Below the pieces are notes generated by a model. That model was not told the DNA's origin and made no database searches. It saw only the letters and a program-made list of their open reading frames with translations. Both the position numbers and the translations under genes were made by a program. From Sphingobium yanoikuyae (GTDB lineage: Bacteria; Pseudomonadota; Alphaproteobacteria; Sphingomonadales; Sphingomonadaceae), in NCBI RefSeq assembly GCF_013001025.1, contig NZ_CP053021.1, positions 4,595,001 through 4,659,000 on the forward strand: DNA of 64,000 nt, read 5' to 3'. Position 1 is the stretch's first letter; each line of letters starts with the position of its first letter. Shown piece after piece: positions 27,329-36,204 of the stretch.

Positions 27329-28242
27329 TGGACCTGTCCCTGACCGACGACCAGATCGCCATCCTCGACGCGATCGACACGCTGACTCGGCCCTATGCCG
27401 GCGCGACGCTGCATGAGGCGGGCTTTGCCCTGGCCAGCGACGCGCTCGACCGCGACCTCGCCGAAGGCGGCTTCCTCGACATCGGCTTCGATCCCGATCT
27501 CGGCGCGATCAGCGCCGCCCTGGTGGTCGAGCGGCTGGCGCGCCTGCCCCAGACGGTGGAGGCGGCAGCCAGCGCCCTTATCCGCCCATTGCTGGGCGAT
27601 GCTACACCGCGCCCGCTCTGCCTGGTGGAGGAAGGCAAGACCCATCGCCCGGTACGCTTCCTAGCCCCCGGTGCGACGGTGCTGCTGGTCGGGCCGGACC
27701 AGGTGCGCAGCTTCGTCGCCGGCCCCGAGCATGTCCGGGCCGAACCCGAAGCCCTTTATGCCTATCCGATGGGCAGCCTGATCGCCCAGCCCGACGACCT
27801 GACCGATCACGACGTGTCGGCCGACGACATTCGCACCCGCTGGCGCGTGGCGCTGGCGGCGGAGGCGGCGGGCCTGCTCGCCGCCGCACTCGACAGCACG
27901 GCCACCTATGTCACTGATCGCCAGCAGTTCGGCCGCCCGCTCGCCACCTTCCAGGCGCTGCGCCATCGCCTGGCCGAGGCGCAGGTGCGCGCCAACGGCC
28001 TCTACTGGCTGGCGATGAAGGCCGCCGCCACGCTTGATGCCGGGGACGCAGCGCTGGCGGCGCTGCACGCACAGGAATCGGCGCGGACCGGCGTCTATGA
28101 CTTCCACCAGTTCCTCGGCGCCATGGGCATGACGCTGGAGCATCCGCTGCACCTGTGGACCTATCGGCTCAAGGCGCTGATCGGCGACCTGGGCGGGCGC
28201 GGCGGCCAAGCGCTGGCGGCGGCCGATGCCCTCTGGGGGTAG
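27328..28242 (+). CDS. acyl-CoA dehydrogenase, short subunit of pair 2
   Basis: This 304-residue protein keeps the dehydrogenase C-terminal half (TDRQQFGRPLATFQALRHRLAE, MGMTLEHPLHLW) but has a shortened N-terminal and middle region, like the short member of pair 1. Its ATG at 27328 overlaps the stop of the long subunit, so both are made at a fixed ratio. A heteromeric enzyme is inferred from this coupling. A stem-loop at 28253-28289 ends the unit. Confidence 0.85.
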   Translation: MDLSLTDDQIAILDAIDTLTRPYAGATLHEAGFALASDALDRDLAEGGFLDIGFDPDLGAISAALVVERLARLPQTVEAAASALIRPLLGDATPRPLCLVEEGKTHRPVRFLAPGATVLLVGPDQVRSFVAGPEHVRAEPEALYAYPMGSLIAQPDDLTDHDVSADDIRTRWRVALAAEAAGLLAAALDSTATYVTDRQQFGRPLATFQALRHRLAEAQVRANGLYWLAMKAAATLDAGDAALAALHAQESARTGVYDFHQFLGAMGMTLEHPLHLWTYRLKALIGDLGGRGGQALAAADALWG

Positions 28243-28252
28243 AATCCTTGAG

Positions 28253-28289
28253 AGAGCCTGATTCACGCCACCTCAGACGATCAGGCTCT
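28253..28289. terminator. hairpin between convergent genes
   Basis: AGAGCCTGAT at 28253-28262 pairs perfectly with 28280-28289. It lies between the end of the acyl-CoA dehydrogenase pair and the stop of the convergent LLM gene, whose TAG starts at 28288. There is no clear U-tract, so this is a probable terminator or REP-like hairpin. Confidence 0.55.
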
Positions 28290-29208
28290 AGCCCAACTTG
28301 GGCTTGATCTCCTCGATCACCCAGCGGGCATAATCCTCATATTCGCTGATGCTGCGCACCGCCGGGATCGGCACCGAACTCATGGTGACGCCCAGTGTCT
28401 GGAACCAGCCCAGGCGATCGATGATCTCCAGCGCGGTCATGCCCGGCCGGGCGCGCGGATCGTCGACCACGGCATGACCCTCACCGACCCGGCTAGTGGC
28501 AAAGCCGTACATCACGTCGAACGGCCGGCCGTCATAGCCGGGCTGCGACTTGATGAAGTCGATCTTCGCCGGGATATCCTCGGGTTTCGTCAGATAAGGC
28601 CACCAGCCGCTGGCATGGCGGGCGGCGCGCTTCAGCACGGCGTCGGCCTCACCGCCCATCCAGATCGGCAGATGCGGTTGCTGCACCGGGCGGGGCGCAA
28701 AGGCGACATCGCGAAAAGAGACGAACTCGCCCTCGAATTGCGGATCATCGCTGGTCCACAGCTCGACGATCGCGGCGAGATATTCGTCGCACATCCGCCC
28801 GCGCTGGTGGAAGGGGACGCCGAGCAGGTCGAACTCCTGCTCCAGCCAGCCCGCGCCAAAGGTCACCATCGCCCGGCCGCCCGACAGCCAGTCGATCGTC
28901 GACAGCGCCTTGGCGGTGATCGCAGGATGCTGCAGCGGCAGGATCGCGATCGAGCTGTTGATACGGATGCGGCTCGTGGCGCCGGCATAATAGCCCATCG
29001 CCGCATAGGCATGGAAATGATGCGGCCCCGACAGGTCGACATGGGCGCGCGGGATCAGGAAATGTTCCGGCACGCTGATCATGTCGTAACCCAGGTCATC
29101 GGCCAGCCTGGCCAGCCGCGTCTGGTCCGCTCCGCTGACGGACAATTCCCAGGGCTGCATCGTCGCCTTCAGCTCGATCAGCCGCGGCATGCCGAAGGCG
29201 AATTTCAT
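28288..29208 (-). CDS. LLM class flavin-dependent oxidoreductase
   Basis: This 306-residue protein has the luciferase-like monooxygenase barrel. It opens MKFAFGMPRLIELK, and has SVPEHFLIPRAHVDLSGPHHFH, IRINSSIAILPLQHPAITAKALSTID and GWLEQEFDLLGV, all typical of the F420- or FMN-dependent LLM family. It may oxygenate or reduce a catabolic intermediate. It sits 19 bases after the stop of the Rieske oxygenase alpha gene on the same strand, so the two are probably one operon. I cannot choose between F420 and FMN from this sequence. Confidence 0.85.
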   Translation of the reverse strand: MKFAFGMPRLIELKATMQPWELSVSGADQTRLARLADDLGYDMISVPEHFLIPRAHVDLSGPHHFHAYAAMGYYAGATSRIRINSSIAILPLQHPAITAKALSTIDWLSGGRAMVTFGAGWLEQEFDLLGVPFHQRGRMCDEYLAAIVELWTSDDPQFEGEFVSFRDVAFAPRPVQQPHLPIWMGGEADAVLKRAARHASGWWPYLTKPEDIPAKIDFIKSQPGYDGRPFDVMYGFATSRVGEGHAVVDDPRARPGMTALEIIDRLGWFQTLGVTMSSVPIPAVRSISEYEDYARWVIEEIKPKLG

Positions 29209-29227
29209 GACCCCGCCTCCCGCCGAC

Positions 29228-30628
29228 TCAGAAGCCCAGATCGAGCACCGGCCCGTCGAAATTGCCGGCCAGCTTCTGCGTCGCCGCGCTCAGCTTGTCC
29301 ATGGGTTCATGCCGGATATAGCCGTCGATGATCCGCTGATAATTGCTGATCAGCCCCTCGATCACCTTGGACAGGCGCATGAAGTCGAAACCCTCGGCAT
29401 GCAGCCCCTTCTGCTGCAACGGGATGTTGGAATAATCCTGGCGCGGGATCATCGGGAACTGGTCGCTGTCATAGGGCAGCATCACCGGTTCCATCACCAC
29501 CGGCGGCTCCTGCCCTTCGGGGAAATGGGTGAGCGACCATAGCTCGAACATGCAGCTTTCCGGGCCGAGCGGGCGGATGCGATAGGCCGCCATGCTGGAG
29601 AGGAAGGGCAGCAGGAAATAATTGGGGAAGATGAATTCCACCGACTTGACGGGGGTTTCCACCGCCAGCTTGTTGAGATCGGGCGTGGGTTCGCCGCGCG
29701 CCTGCCCGGCCTGGGTCACGCAATGATTGACCATGCCGAACCAGTGCATGATCGCCTGTTGCGGGTCTTCGGGCAGTTCGACGTCGATCAGGGTCCGGGC
29801 GACCGCGACATCCTTGGCATGGCACATGCCGGCCATGCCCTCGCTCAACAGCTGCATATGGTCGACCTGGTCGACGATATTCTCCTTCATCGACCGGTTG
29901 GGATTGATCGGCACGCCGATCCCGCCCGTGTCCATGCCGTACATCATGTTATAGAGGATCGGCACCTTCTGCTGCAGCTGCGGATGGGTGCGCATCACAT
30001 GATAGCCTTCCATGAAGGCTTCCATCGCGGCCTTCCAATTGGCCGGCAGCACCGTGCCGAAGCACCATTCGGCGCGCATCTTGTCGGCATTATAGGCGTC
30101 GAGCCCCACCGCGAGCGGGCCGAGCTGTTCACGCAGTGACGGCGCGTCATCGTCGAAATTGATGAAGACGCAGCCCATCTCGATCTCGGTGCGGCACGGG
30201 CGCAGGGCCAGATCCTGCTCGTCCAGCTGATGCTCGGAGAACATGTGCCGGCCATAGACGAAGGTATTCTTGCCCTCGATATTCCAGCGCCAGCCATGAA
30301 AGGGGCAGATGAAGCCTTTGCCCTTGCAATTGCCATGACTGCCCTCGGTCAGCGGCACGCCGCGATGGCGGCAGGCATTATGATAGGCGCTGATCCCGTC
30401 CTTGGTCCGCACGATGATGACGGATTTGCCCAGATTGCTATATTCGATCCAGTCGCCGACCTCCGGCACCTGCTCCACGCGGCAGGCCATCTGCCAGACA
30501 TGGGGCCACAATTCCTCGCATTCGCGGCGATAGAAATCCGCGTCATAATAGCGTGCCGTGGGAATGCGCTCGGGATCGCTGATTTCCAGCGGGAAGCCCG
30601 CACGCGTCATTTCAGCAGCCTCAACCAT
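29228..30628 (-). CDS. Rieske non-heme iron oxygenase, alpha subunit
   Basis: The protein has 466 residues from the ATG at 30628 (MVEAAE). The Rieske ligands are CRHRG (Cys86, His88) and CPFHGW (Cys108, His111). The catalytic iron site is in MEGYHVMRTHP (His210, His215). These enzymes dihydroxylate or monooxygenate aromatic and alicyclic rings, with electrons from a ferredoxin. No beta subunit is adjacent, which is usual for the alpha-only subgroup (including ketosteroid hydroxylases), but that comparison is inference. It precedes the LLM oxidoreductase on the same strand. About 100 bases separate it from the CaiB gene. Confidence 0.93.
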   Translation of the reverse strand: MVEAAEMTRAGFPLEISDPERIPTARYYDADFYRRECEELWPHVWQMACRVEQVPEVGDWIEYSNLGKSVIIVRTKDGISAYHNACRHRGVPLTEGSHGNCKGKGFICPFHGWRWNIEGKNTFVYGRHMFSEHQLDEQDLALRPCRTEIEMGCVFINFDDDAPSLREQLGPLAVGLDAYNADKMRAEWCFGTVLPANWKAAMEAFMEGYHVMRTHPQLQQKVPILYNMMYGMDTGGIGVPINPNRSMKENIVDQVDHMQLLSEGMAGMCHAKDVAVARTLIDVELPEDPQQAIMHWFGMVNHCVTQAGQARGEPTPDLNKLAVETPVKSVEFIFPNYFLLPFLSSMAAYRIRPLGPESCMFELWSLTHFPEGQEPPVVMEPVMLPYDSDQFPMIPRQDYSNIPLQQKGLHAEGFDFMRLSKVIEGLISNYQRIIDGYIRHEPMDKLSAATQKLAGNFDGPVLDLGF

Positions 30629-30728
30629 GCCATGCCTCACCCAGATTTCTTGCTTGGATGAAGTGGTAAAGGCTGGGCTGGGGAGCGCCAAGGCAGCGCC
30701 CCAACCCATCGCCCTACCGATGGGACGA

Positions 30729-31898
30729 TCAGGCGTCGGAAGCGCCCACGCCCAGTTCGTCCAGCACTTCGCGACTATGCGCCCCCAGTTCCGGCGCACC
30801 GCCCGCGACCCGGCCCGGCGTCTGCGAGAACCAGGTCGGCACGCCGGGGAAGCGCACCGGCCCCTGCGGCGTCTCCACCGTCTCGAAAAAGCCGATCGCG
30901 TTGAGATGCGCATTGTCGAACAGTTCGTCCGTGGTGCGCAGCGGCGCGGCCGGGATATGCAGCGCCTCCAGCAGCTCCAGCCATTCCTGCGTCGTCCGCT
31001 CGGCAAAGGTCTCGCCCAGCAGGCCATAGACCCGGTCGATCTGCTTCGCCCGCTTGGCCAGCGTATCGAATTCCTCGGTCGCCCAGGGCGGGTTCACCGC
31101 CGCGACGAAGGCGTTCCAATGCTTGTCATTATAGACCAGCGCGGCGACATGGCCGTCCTTGGTCGCATAGGGCTTGCGGTTGCGGGCGACGACGCGGTGA
31201 TAATGGGCCGGCCCCAGCGGAGGCTCGAACAGCATGCCGCTGGCATGTTCGGTCAGCATGAAGGACGCCATGGTCTCGAACATGGAGACTTCCACCTCCT
31301 GCCCCTCGCCGGTGCGCTCGCGGTGGAACAGCGCCATCATCGTCGCATAAAGGCCAGTGAGGCCCGCCACCTTGTCGGCGATGATCGTCGCCATGAAATC
31401 GGGCTTGCCGGTCATCAGCTGTTGCAGATGCGGGATGCCGCATTCGGCCTGGATCGTGTCGTCATAGGCCGGCTTGTCGCCGTCCGGCCCGCGTCGGCTA
31501 TAGCCATAGCAATTGGTGTAGACGATGTCGGGCCTGATCGCCTTTACGGCCTGATAGTCGAAGCCCAGCTTGGCGATCGCCTTGCCGCGCATCGAGTGGA
31601 TGAAGACATCGGCGGTAGCGATCAGCGCGCGCAGCGTCGCCTTGTCCGCCTCCTGCCGCAGGTCCAGCACCAGGCTGCGCTTGCCGCGATTGACGTTGGT
31701 GAAGACGCCGCCCAGCTCGGGCGTCGGCCCGGCATTGATATAGCGCGTCGCATCGCCCGCCGGCGGCTCGATCTTGATCACGTCGGCGCCCATGTCGGCC
31801 ATGATCTGGGTCGCATAGGGGCCGAATACCATCGCCGTCAGGTCCACCACGCGGATCCCGGCCAGCGGCCCTTTCGGCATGTGCGTCGCGTCCATCAT
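30729..31898 (-). CDS. CaiB/BaiF family III CoA transferase
   Basis: This 389-residue protein has the family start PLAGIRVVDLTAMVFGPYA, MGADVIKIEPP, and the motif NRGKRSLVLDLR. It transfers CoA between carboxylic acids, so it could activate a substrate acid or move CoA between intermediates. It ends the leftward block that contains the oxygenase and LLM gene. A divergent acyl-CoA dehydrogenase gene lies 160 bases away, so a shared promoter region at 31899-32059 is likely. Confidence 0.9.
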   Translation of the reverse strand: MMDATHMPKGPLAGIRVVDLTAMVFGPYATQIMADMGADVIKIEPPAGDATRYINAGPTPELGGVFTNVNRGKRSLVLDLRQEADKATLRALIATADVFIHSMRGKAIAKLGFDYQAVKAIRPDIVYTNCYGYSRRGPDGDKPAYDDTIQAECGIPHLQQLMTGKPDFMATIIADKVAGLTGLYATMMALFHRERTGEGQEVEVSMFETMASFMLTEHASGMLFEPPLGPAHYHRVVARNRKPYATKDGHVAALVYNDKHWNAFVAAVNPPWATEEFDTLAKRAKQIDRVYGLLGETFAERTTQEWLELLEALHIPAAPLRTTDELFDNAHLNAIGFFETVETPQGPVRFPGVPTWFSQTPGRVAGGAPELGAHSREVLDELGVGASDA

Positions 31899-32059
31899 CC
31901 TCTCCCCATAACTGCCTTGGGGCTAGGCCAAGGGCGCGGCGAAATCCACGCGCAACCCCTTCGCCCCACCGATATGTGGGGCCGCCCGATTGTGCGCGCG
32001 GGAGGCCGGGTGATACCCGCAGGCGATCATCCAGACGCCAGCAGAAGGCCCCCAGAGAC

Positions 32060-33226
32060 GTGGATTTTGCCCTGACCGAAGACCAGAGGAACATCCGCGA
32101 CGCGGTGTTCCAGCTCTGCGCCCAGTTCCCCGACGACTATTGGCTGGAACGGGACAAGGATGCCGTCTTCCCGTTCGATTTCCACCGGGCGATGGCGGAC
32201 GCCGGCTGGCTGGGCATCGCCATGCCTGAAGCCACCGGTGGCGCAGGCCTGGGCATTACCGAAGCGGCGATCATGGTGCAGGCTGTGGCGGAGGCCGGCG
32301 GCGGCATGACCGCGGCGTCCAGCATCCACGGCCCGGTCTTCAGCCTGGAGCCGATCGCCCTGTTCGGCACGGCGGAGCAGCAGCAGCGCATGATCCCGCC
32401 GATCATCTCGGGCGCGGAGAAGATGTGCTTTGCCGTGACCGAGCCCAATACCGGGCTCGACACCACCAAGCTCAAGACCCGCGCCGAGCGGGTCGAGGGC
32501 AGCTATCGCGTCAATGGCGAGAAGATCTGGATCACCAACGCCCATGTCGCCGACCGGATGATGCTGCTCGCCCGCACCACCCCGCTCGATCAGGTGAAGA
32601 ACAAGACGCAGGGGCTGTCGCTCTTCTTCACCAAACTGGATCGCGACAGGATCGAGCATCAGCTGATCCCCAAGATGGGCCGCCATGCGGTCGGCTCCAA
32701 CATGCTCTTCATCAACGACCTCTTCATCCCCGAGGAGGATCGGATCGGCGAGGAAGGTCAGGGCTTCAGGATCATCCTCAAGGGGCTGAACCCGGAACGC
32801 ATATTGCTCGGCGCCGAAGCAATCGGCATCGGCCGCAACGCGATCCAGCGCGCCGCCCGCTATGCCCGCGAACGCATCGTCTTCGACCGGCCGATCGGCA
32901 TGAATCAGGGCATTCAGCATCCGCTCGCCAAATGCTGGATGCAGCTGGAAGCGGCCAACCTGATGGTGATGAAGGCCGCTACCCTGTTCGACAAGGGCGA
33001 GGAATGCGGCGTGGAAGCGAACAGCGGCAAATATCTCGCCGCCGAATCCGCGTTCGAGGCCTGCCATACCGCGATGCTGACCCTGGGCGGCATGGGCTAT
33101 GCCCAGGAATATCATGTCGAACGGCTGCTGCGCGAAGTGCTGATCCCGCGCACCGCTCCGGTCAGCCCCCACATGATCCTCAATTTCATCGCCGAAAAGG
33201 TGCTGGAATTGCCCAAATCCTATTGA
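32060..33226 (+). CDS. acyl-CoA dehydrogenase
   Basis: This 388-residue protein is of full family length and stands alone. It has PEATGGAGLGITEAAIMVQ, CFAVTEPNTGLDTTKLKT, and INGEK-type NGEKIWITNAHVAD, plus GRNAIQRAARYARERIVFDRPIG and LGGMGYAQEYHVERLLRE in the C-terminal domain. It is the first gene of an operon that continues into a CoA-ester lyase, a CoA transferase and an enoyl-CoA hydratase. The start is GTG at 32060 with GAAGG some eleven bases before; no ATG fits. The substrate is unknown. Confidence 0.9.
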   Translation: MDFALTEDQRNIRDAVFQLCAQFPDDYWLERDKDAVFPFDFHRAMADAGWLGIAMPEATGGAGLGITEAAIMVQAVAEAGGGMTAASSIHGPVFSLEPIALFGTAEQQQRMIPPIISGAEKMCFAVTEPNTGLDTTKLKTRAERVEGSYRVNGEKIWITNAHVADRMMLLARTTPLDQVKNKTQGLSLFFTKLDRDRIEHQLIPKMGRHAVGSNMLFINDLFIPEEDRIGEEGQGFRIILKGLNPERILLGAEAIGIGRNAIQRAARYARERIVFDRPIGMNQGIQHPLAKCWMQLEAANLMVMKAATLFDKGEECGVEANSGKYLAAESAFEACHTAMLTLGGMGYAQEYHVERLLREVLIPRTAPVSPHMILNFIAEKVLELPKSY

Positions 33227-33237
33227 GGCGAGAGACG

Positions 33238-34119
33238 ATGACGCTGCCGATCAAGATGCGCTCCTGGCTGTTCGCGCCGGGCGACGCCGAGAAGAAGATG
33301 GCCAAGGCGGCGGACAGCGCCGCCGATATCGCGCTGTTCGACCTGGAGGATGCGGTCGCGACCGAAAACAAGCCGCTCGCCCGCCAGATGGTGCATGATT
33401 TCCTCGCCGCCAGGCCGGAAGGGCGCGAGCGGCTCTGGGTCCGGGTCAATCCGCTCGACGGCCCCTATACGCTCGATGATCTCGCCGCGATCATGCCGGC
33501 GCGGCCGGGCGGCATCATGCTGCCCAAAGTCTATGGCCGGCAGGATGTCGAACGGCTCGACCATTTTCTGACCGCGTTCGAGGCGGCGCATGGCATCGAA
33601 CGGGGATCGACCCCGCTGATCGTGCTGGTCACCGAAACGGCAGAAGCCATGTTCCATACCGGCGATTACAAGGGCGCGCCGCGCGTGGTGGCGCTGACCT
33701 GGGGCGCGGAGGATCTGGCCGACTCGATCGGCGCCAGTTCCAACCGCAACGCCGATGGCAGCTATGGCTTCACCTATGAACTGGCGCGCTCCATGTGCCT
33801 GCTGGGCGCCGCCACCGCCGGCGTCACCGCGATCGAGACGATCCAGGGCGATTTCCGCGATCTCGAAGGATTGAAGGCGCGGGCCGAAAAGGTGCGGCGC
33901 GACGGCTATCGCGGCATGCTGGCGATCCACCCGGCGCAGGTCGACGTCATCAACGCGGCCTTCACCCCGACCGAAGAGGAGATCGCCGAGGCGCAGGCGA
34001 TCGTCGACATCTTCGCCGCCAATCCCGGCGTCGGCGCGATCGGCTACAAGGGCGGGATGCTCGACCGGCCTTATCTCAGTCGCGCCGAGCAATTGCTGCG
34101 CCAGGCCGGGGCCTCGTGA
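33238..34119 (+). CDS. CoA-ester lyase (HpcH/HpaI, citrate-lyase beta type)
   Basis: This 293-residue TIM-barrel enzyme is of the family that includes malyl-CoA, citramalyl-CoA and citrate lyases. The motifs are RSWLFAPGDAEKKMAKA, FDLEDAVA near residue 35, WVRVNPLDGPYT, and ESPxG-like VTETAEAMFHTG, with WGAEDLADSIG. These enzymes cleave a beta-hydroxyacyl-CoA into acetyl-CoA, or run the reverse, using magnesium. It is directly followed by a CoA transferase (four-base overlap), so the operon can activate and cleave a hydroxylated acid. Confidence 0.9.
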   Translation: MTLPIKMRSWLFAPGDAEKKMAKAADSAADIALFDLEDAVATENKPLARQMVHDFLAARPEGRERLWVRVNPLDGPYTLDDLAAIMPARPGGIMLPKVYGRQDVERLDHFLTAFEAAHGIERGSTPLIVLVTETAEAMFHTGDYKGAPRVVALTWGAEDLADSIGASSNRNADGSYGFTYELARSMCLLGAATAGVTAIETIQGDFRDLEGLKARAEKVRRDGYRGMLAIHPAQVDVINAAFTPTEEEIAEAQAIVDIFAANPGVGAIGYKGGMLDRPYLSRAEQLLRQAGAS

Positions 34120-35363
34120 TCGACCTCACCCCCTATCTGCGGCGCGGCGACCGCATCGTCTTTGGCCAAGCCTGCGGCGAGCCGGTCAGCCTGGTCAGCG
34201 CGCTGATCGAGCAGGGCGCGCGGATCGGCGACCTCTCCGCCTTCATCGCCACCAGCTTCTCGGGGCTGTTCACGCCGGAGAGCGCCGACAGCTTCCGCCT
34301 CTCCTCCATGGGTGCGATCGGCGCGCTGCGGTCGATGACGAAAGCCGGCAAGCTGCAGGTCATCCCCATCCATGTCAGCCAGGTCGCGCCGATGATAACG
34401 GCCGGCATCATCGGCTGCGACGTCGCGATGATCCAGCTCAGCCCCGCCGATGCCGACGGCAATCATAGCTGCGGCCTGATCGGCGACTATGTCCGCGCCG
34501 CCGTGGACAAGGCGCGGGTGGTGATTGCGGAGATCAACGAAGCCGTGCCCTATGTGCCGGGCGAGCTGATCCCGGCGTCGGCCATCGACGTCGCCATCCC
34601 CGTGTCGCGCCCGCCGGTCGAGGTGGCGCCCGCGAAGATCAGCACCACCGACGAGGCGATCGCCCGCAACTGCGCCGCCTATATCGGCGACGGATCGGTG
34701 ATCCAGACCGGGGTCGGCGCGGTGCCCGACGCGATATTGCGGCTGCTGGGTGATCGCAAGGATCTGGGCGTCCATTCGGGCATGCTGGGCGACGGGCTGG
34801 TCGAACTGGCGCAGGCCGGCGTGCTGACCAACGCCCGCAAGGAAATCGACACCGGCGTCTCGATCAACGGCGCGCTGATCGGCACCCGCCGCCTCTATGA
34901 CTGGGCGGACAATAACCCGGCCATCCGCATGTGCGCGACCAGCTACACCCATGACGCCGCCATCCTCGGGCGGCTCTCGCGCCTCGTCACCATCAACAGC
35001 GCGCTGGAGGTGGACCTCACCGGCCAGGTCAATGCCGAACAGTCGGGCGCGGCCTATCTCGGCGGCACCGGTGGCCAGGTTGATTTCGTCCGCGCCGGCG
35101 CCTGCTCGCCCGGCGGCTGCTCGATCATCGCGCTTTCCGCCTCGGCCAAGGGCGGCAGTTTGAGCAAGATCGTGCCAGCCTTGTCCGGCCCGGTCACCAC
35201 CGCGCGCAGCGATGTCGACATCATCGTCACCGAATATGGCGCGGCGGAACTGAAAGGGCAGACGCTGGCCGAGCGCACCCGCCGCCTGATCGCCATTGCC
35301 GATCCCACCTTCCGCGAGGAACTGGAGCGGGCCGCCCATATCATCCAGCAGAGGGGATTCTGA
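34116..35363 (+). CDS. acetyl-CoA hydrolase/transferase family CoA transferase
   Basis: This 415-residue protein is of the 4-hydroxybutyrate CoA-transferase/acetyl-CoA hydrolase family. Recognisable are PHVSQV-like IPIHVSQVAPMI, IGDGSVIQTGVGAVPDAIL, VHSGMLGDGLVELAQAG, and GGTGGQVDFVRAG with an EYGAAELKGQTLAER end. It moves CoA between acetate and a larger acid. It starts at GTG 34116, overlapping the lyase stop, and its own stop overlaps the start of the enoyl-CoA hydratase. The neighbours suggest it activates an acid for beta-oxidation. Confidence 0.9.
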   Translation: MIDLTPYLRRGDRIVFGQACGEPVSLVSALIEQGARIGDLSAFIATSFSGLFTPESADSFRLSSMGAIGALRSMTKAGKLQVIPIHVSQVAPMITAGIIGCDVAMIQLSPADADGNHSCGLIGDYVRAAVDKARVVIAEINEAVPYVPGELIPASAIDVAIPVSRPPVEVAPAKISTTDEAIARNCAAYIGDGSVIQTGVGAVPDAILRLLGDRKDLGVHSGMLGDGLVELAQAGVLTNARKEIDTGVSINGALIGTRRLYDWADNNPAIRMCATSYTHDAAILGRLSRLVTINSALEVDLTGQVNAEQSGAAYLGGTGGQVDFVRAGACSPGGCSIIALSASAKGGSLSKIVPALSGPVTTARSDVDIIVTEYGAAELKGQTLAERTRRLIAIADPTFREELERAAHIIQQRGF

Positions 35364-36130
35364 TGAACGATCCTGTCCTGTTCGAGGCGCGGCCCGACGG
35401 CATCGCCATCCTCACCATCAACCGCCCCGACCAGCGCAATTGCCTCAGCCGCGACGTGCGCGAAGGGCTGCGCACCGCCTGGCAACGGTTCGAGGATGAT
35501 CCCGCGCTGCGCGTCGCCATCCTGACCGGCGCGGGCGACAAGGCCTTTTGCGCGGGCGGCGATCTCAAGGAAATGGTCGACACCGGCATGACCGTCCCGC
35601 CGCGCGCCATGTTCCCGCTGCCCTATGACAGCATCGAACTCAGCAAGCCGACGATCGCGGCGGTCAATGGCGTCGCCTTTGCCGGTGGCTGGATGATCGC
35701 CCAGGCCTGCGACCTGTGCGTTGCCAGCACAGCCGCGCGCTTTGCCATTACCGAGGTGAAGGTGGGCCGCAGCTCGCCCTGGGCCGCGCCCCTCATTCAC
35801 ATGATCCCGCAGCGGATCATGATGGAGATCATCCTCACCGGCAAACCGATCACCGCGAGCCGAGCCTACGAGATAGGCCTGGTCAATCGCCTGGCCGAGC
35901 CAGAGGCGCTGATGCAGACGGCGCTCGATCTGGCAGCGGAGATATTGGAGGGCGCGCCTTTGTCTGTGAAGGCCGGGCGCGACACGGTGATGCTGGCGAC
36001 CGAAATGGGCCGCGCCGCCGCGCTGCAGGCCGCCCGCGCCGCCTCCGAACATACCTATAACAGCCAGGACGCGCAGGAAGGACCGCGCGCCTTTGCCGAA
36101 AAACGCACGCCGCAATGGACCGGGCGCTGA
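35363..36130 (+). CDS. enoyl-CoA hydratase/isomerase family protein
   Basis: This 255-residue crotonase-fold protein has INRPDQRNCLSR, AFCAGGDLKEM at residues 61-71 (oxyanion hole), and AAVNGVAFAGGW, the second oxyanion segment. The EVKVGRSSPWAAP region corresponds to the site of the catalytic acid. It should hydrate the double bond made by an acyl-CoA dehydrogenase, or isomerise it. It starts at ATG 35363, overlapping the upstream CoA transferase stop by one base. The Rieske oxygenase gene follows after 74 bases. Confidence 0.9.
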   Translation: MNDPVLFEARPDGIAILTINRPDQRNCLSRDVREGLRTAWQRFEDDPALRVAILTGAGDKAFCAGGDLKEMVDTGMTVPPRAMFPLPYDSIELSKPTIAAVNGVAFAGGWMIAQACDLCVASTAARFAITEVKVGRSSPWAAPLIHMIPQRIMMEIILTGKPITASRAYEIGLVNRLAEPEALMQTALDLAAEILEGAPLSVKAGRDTVMLATEMGRAAALQAARAASEHTYNSQDAQEGPRAFAEKRTPQWTGR

Positions 36131-36204
36131 GCCCGACTGTCTGAAATCGTCAAGTCCGGGTGACGCGGGCGTGGCAAAAGGGTGAAATGGAGAAGGAATA
36201 GGCC

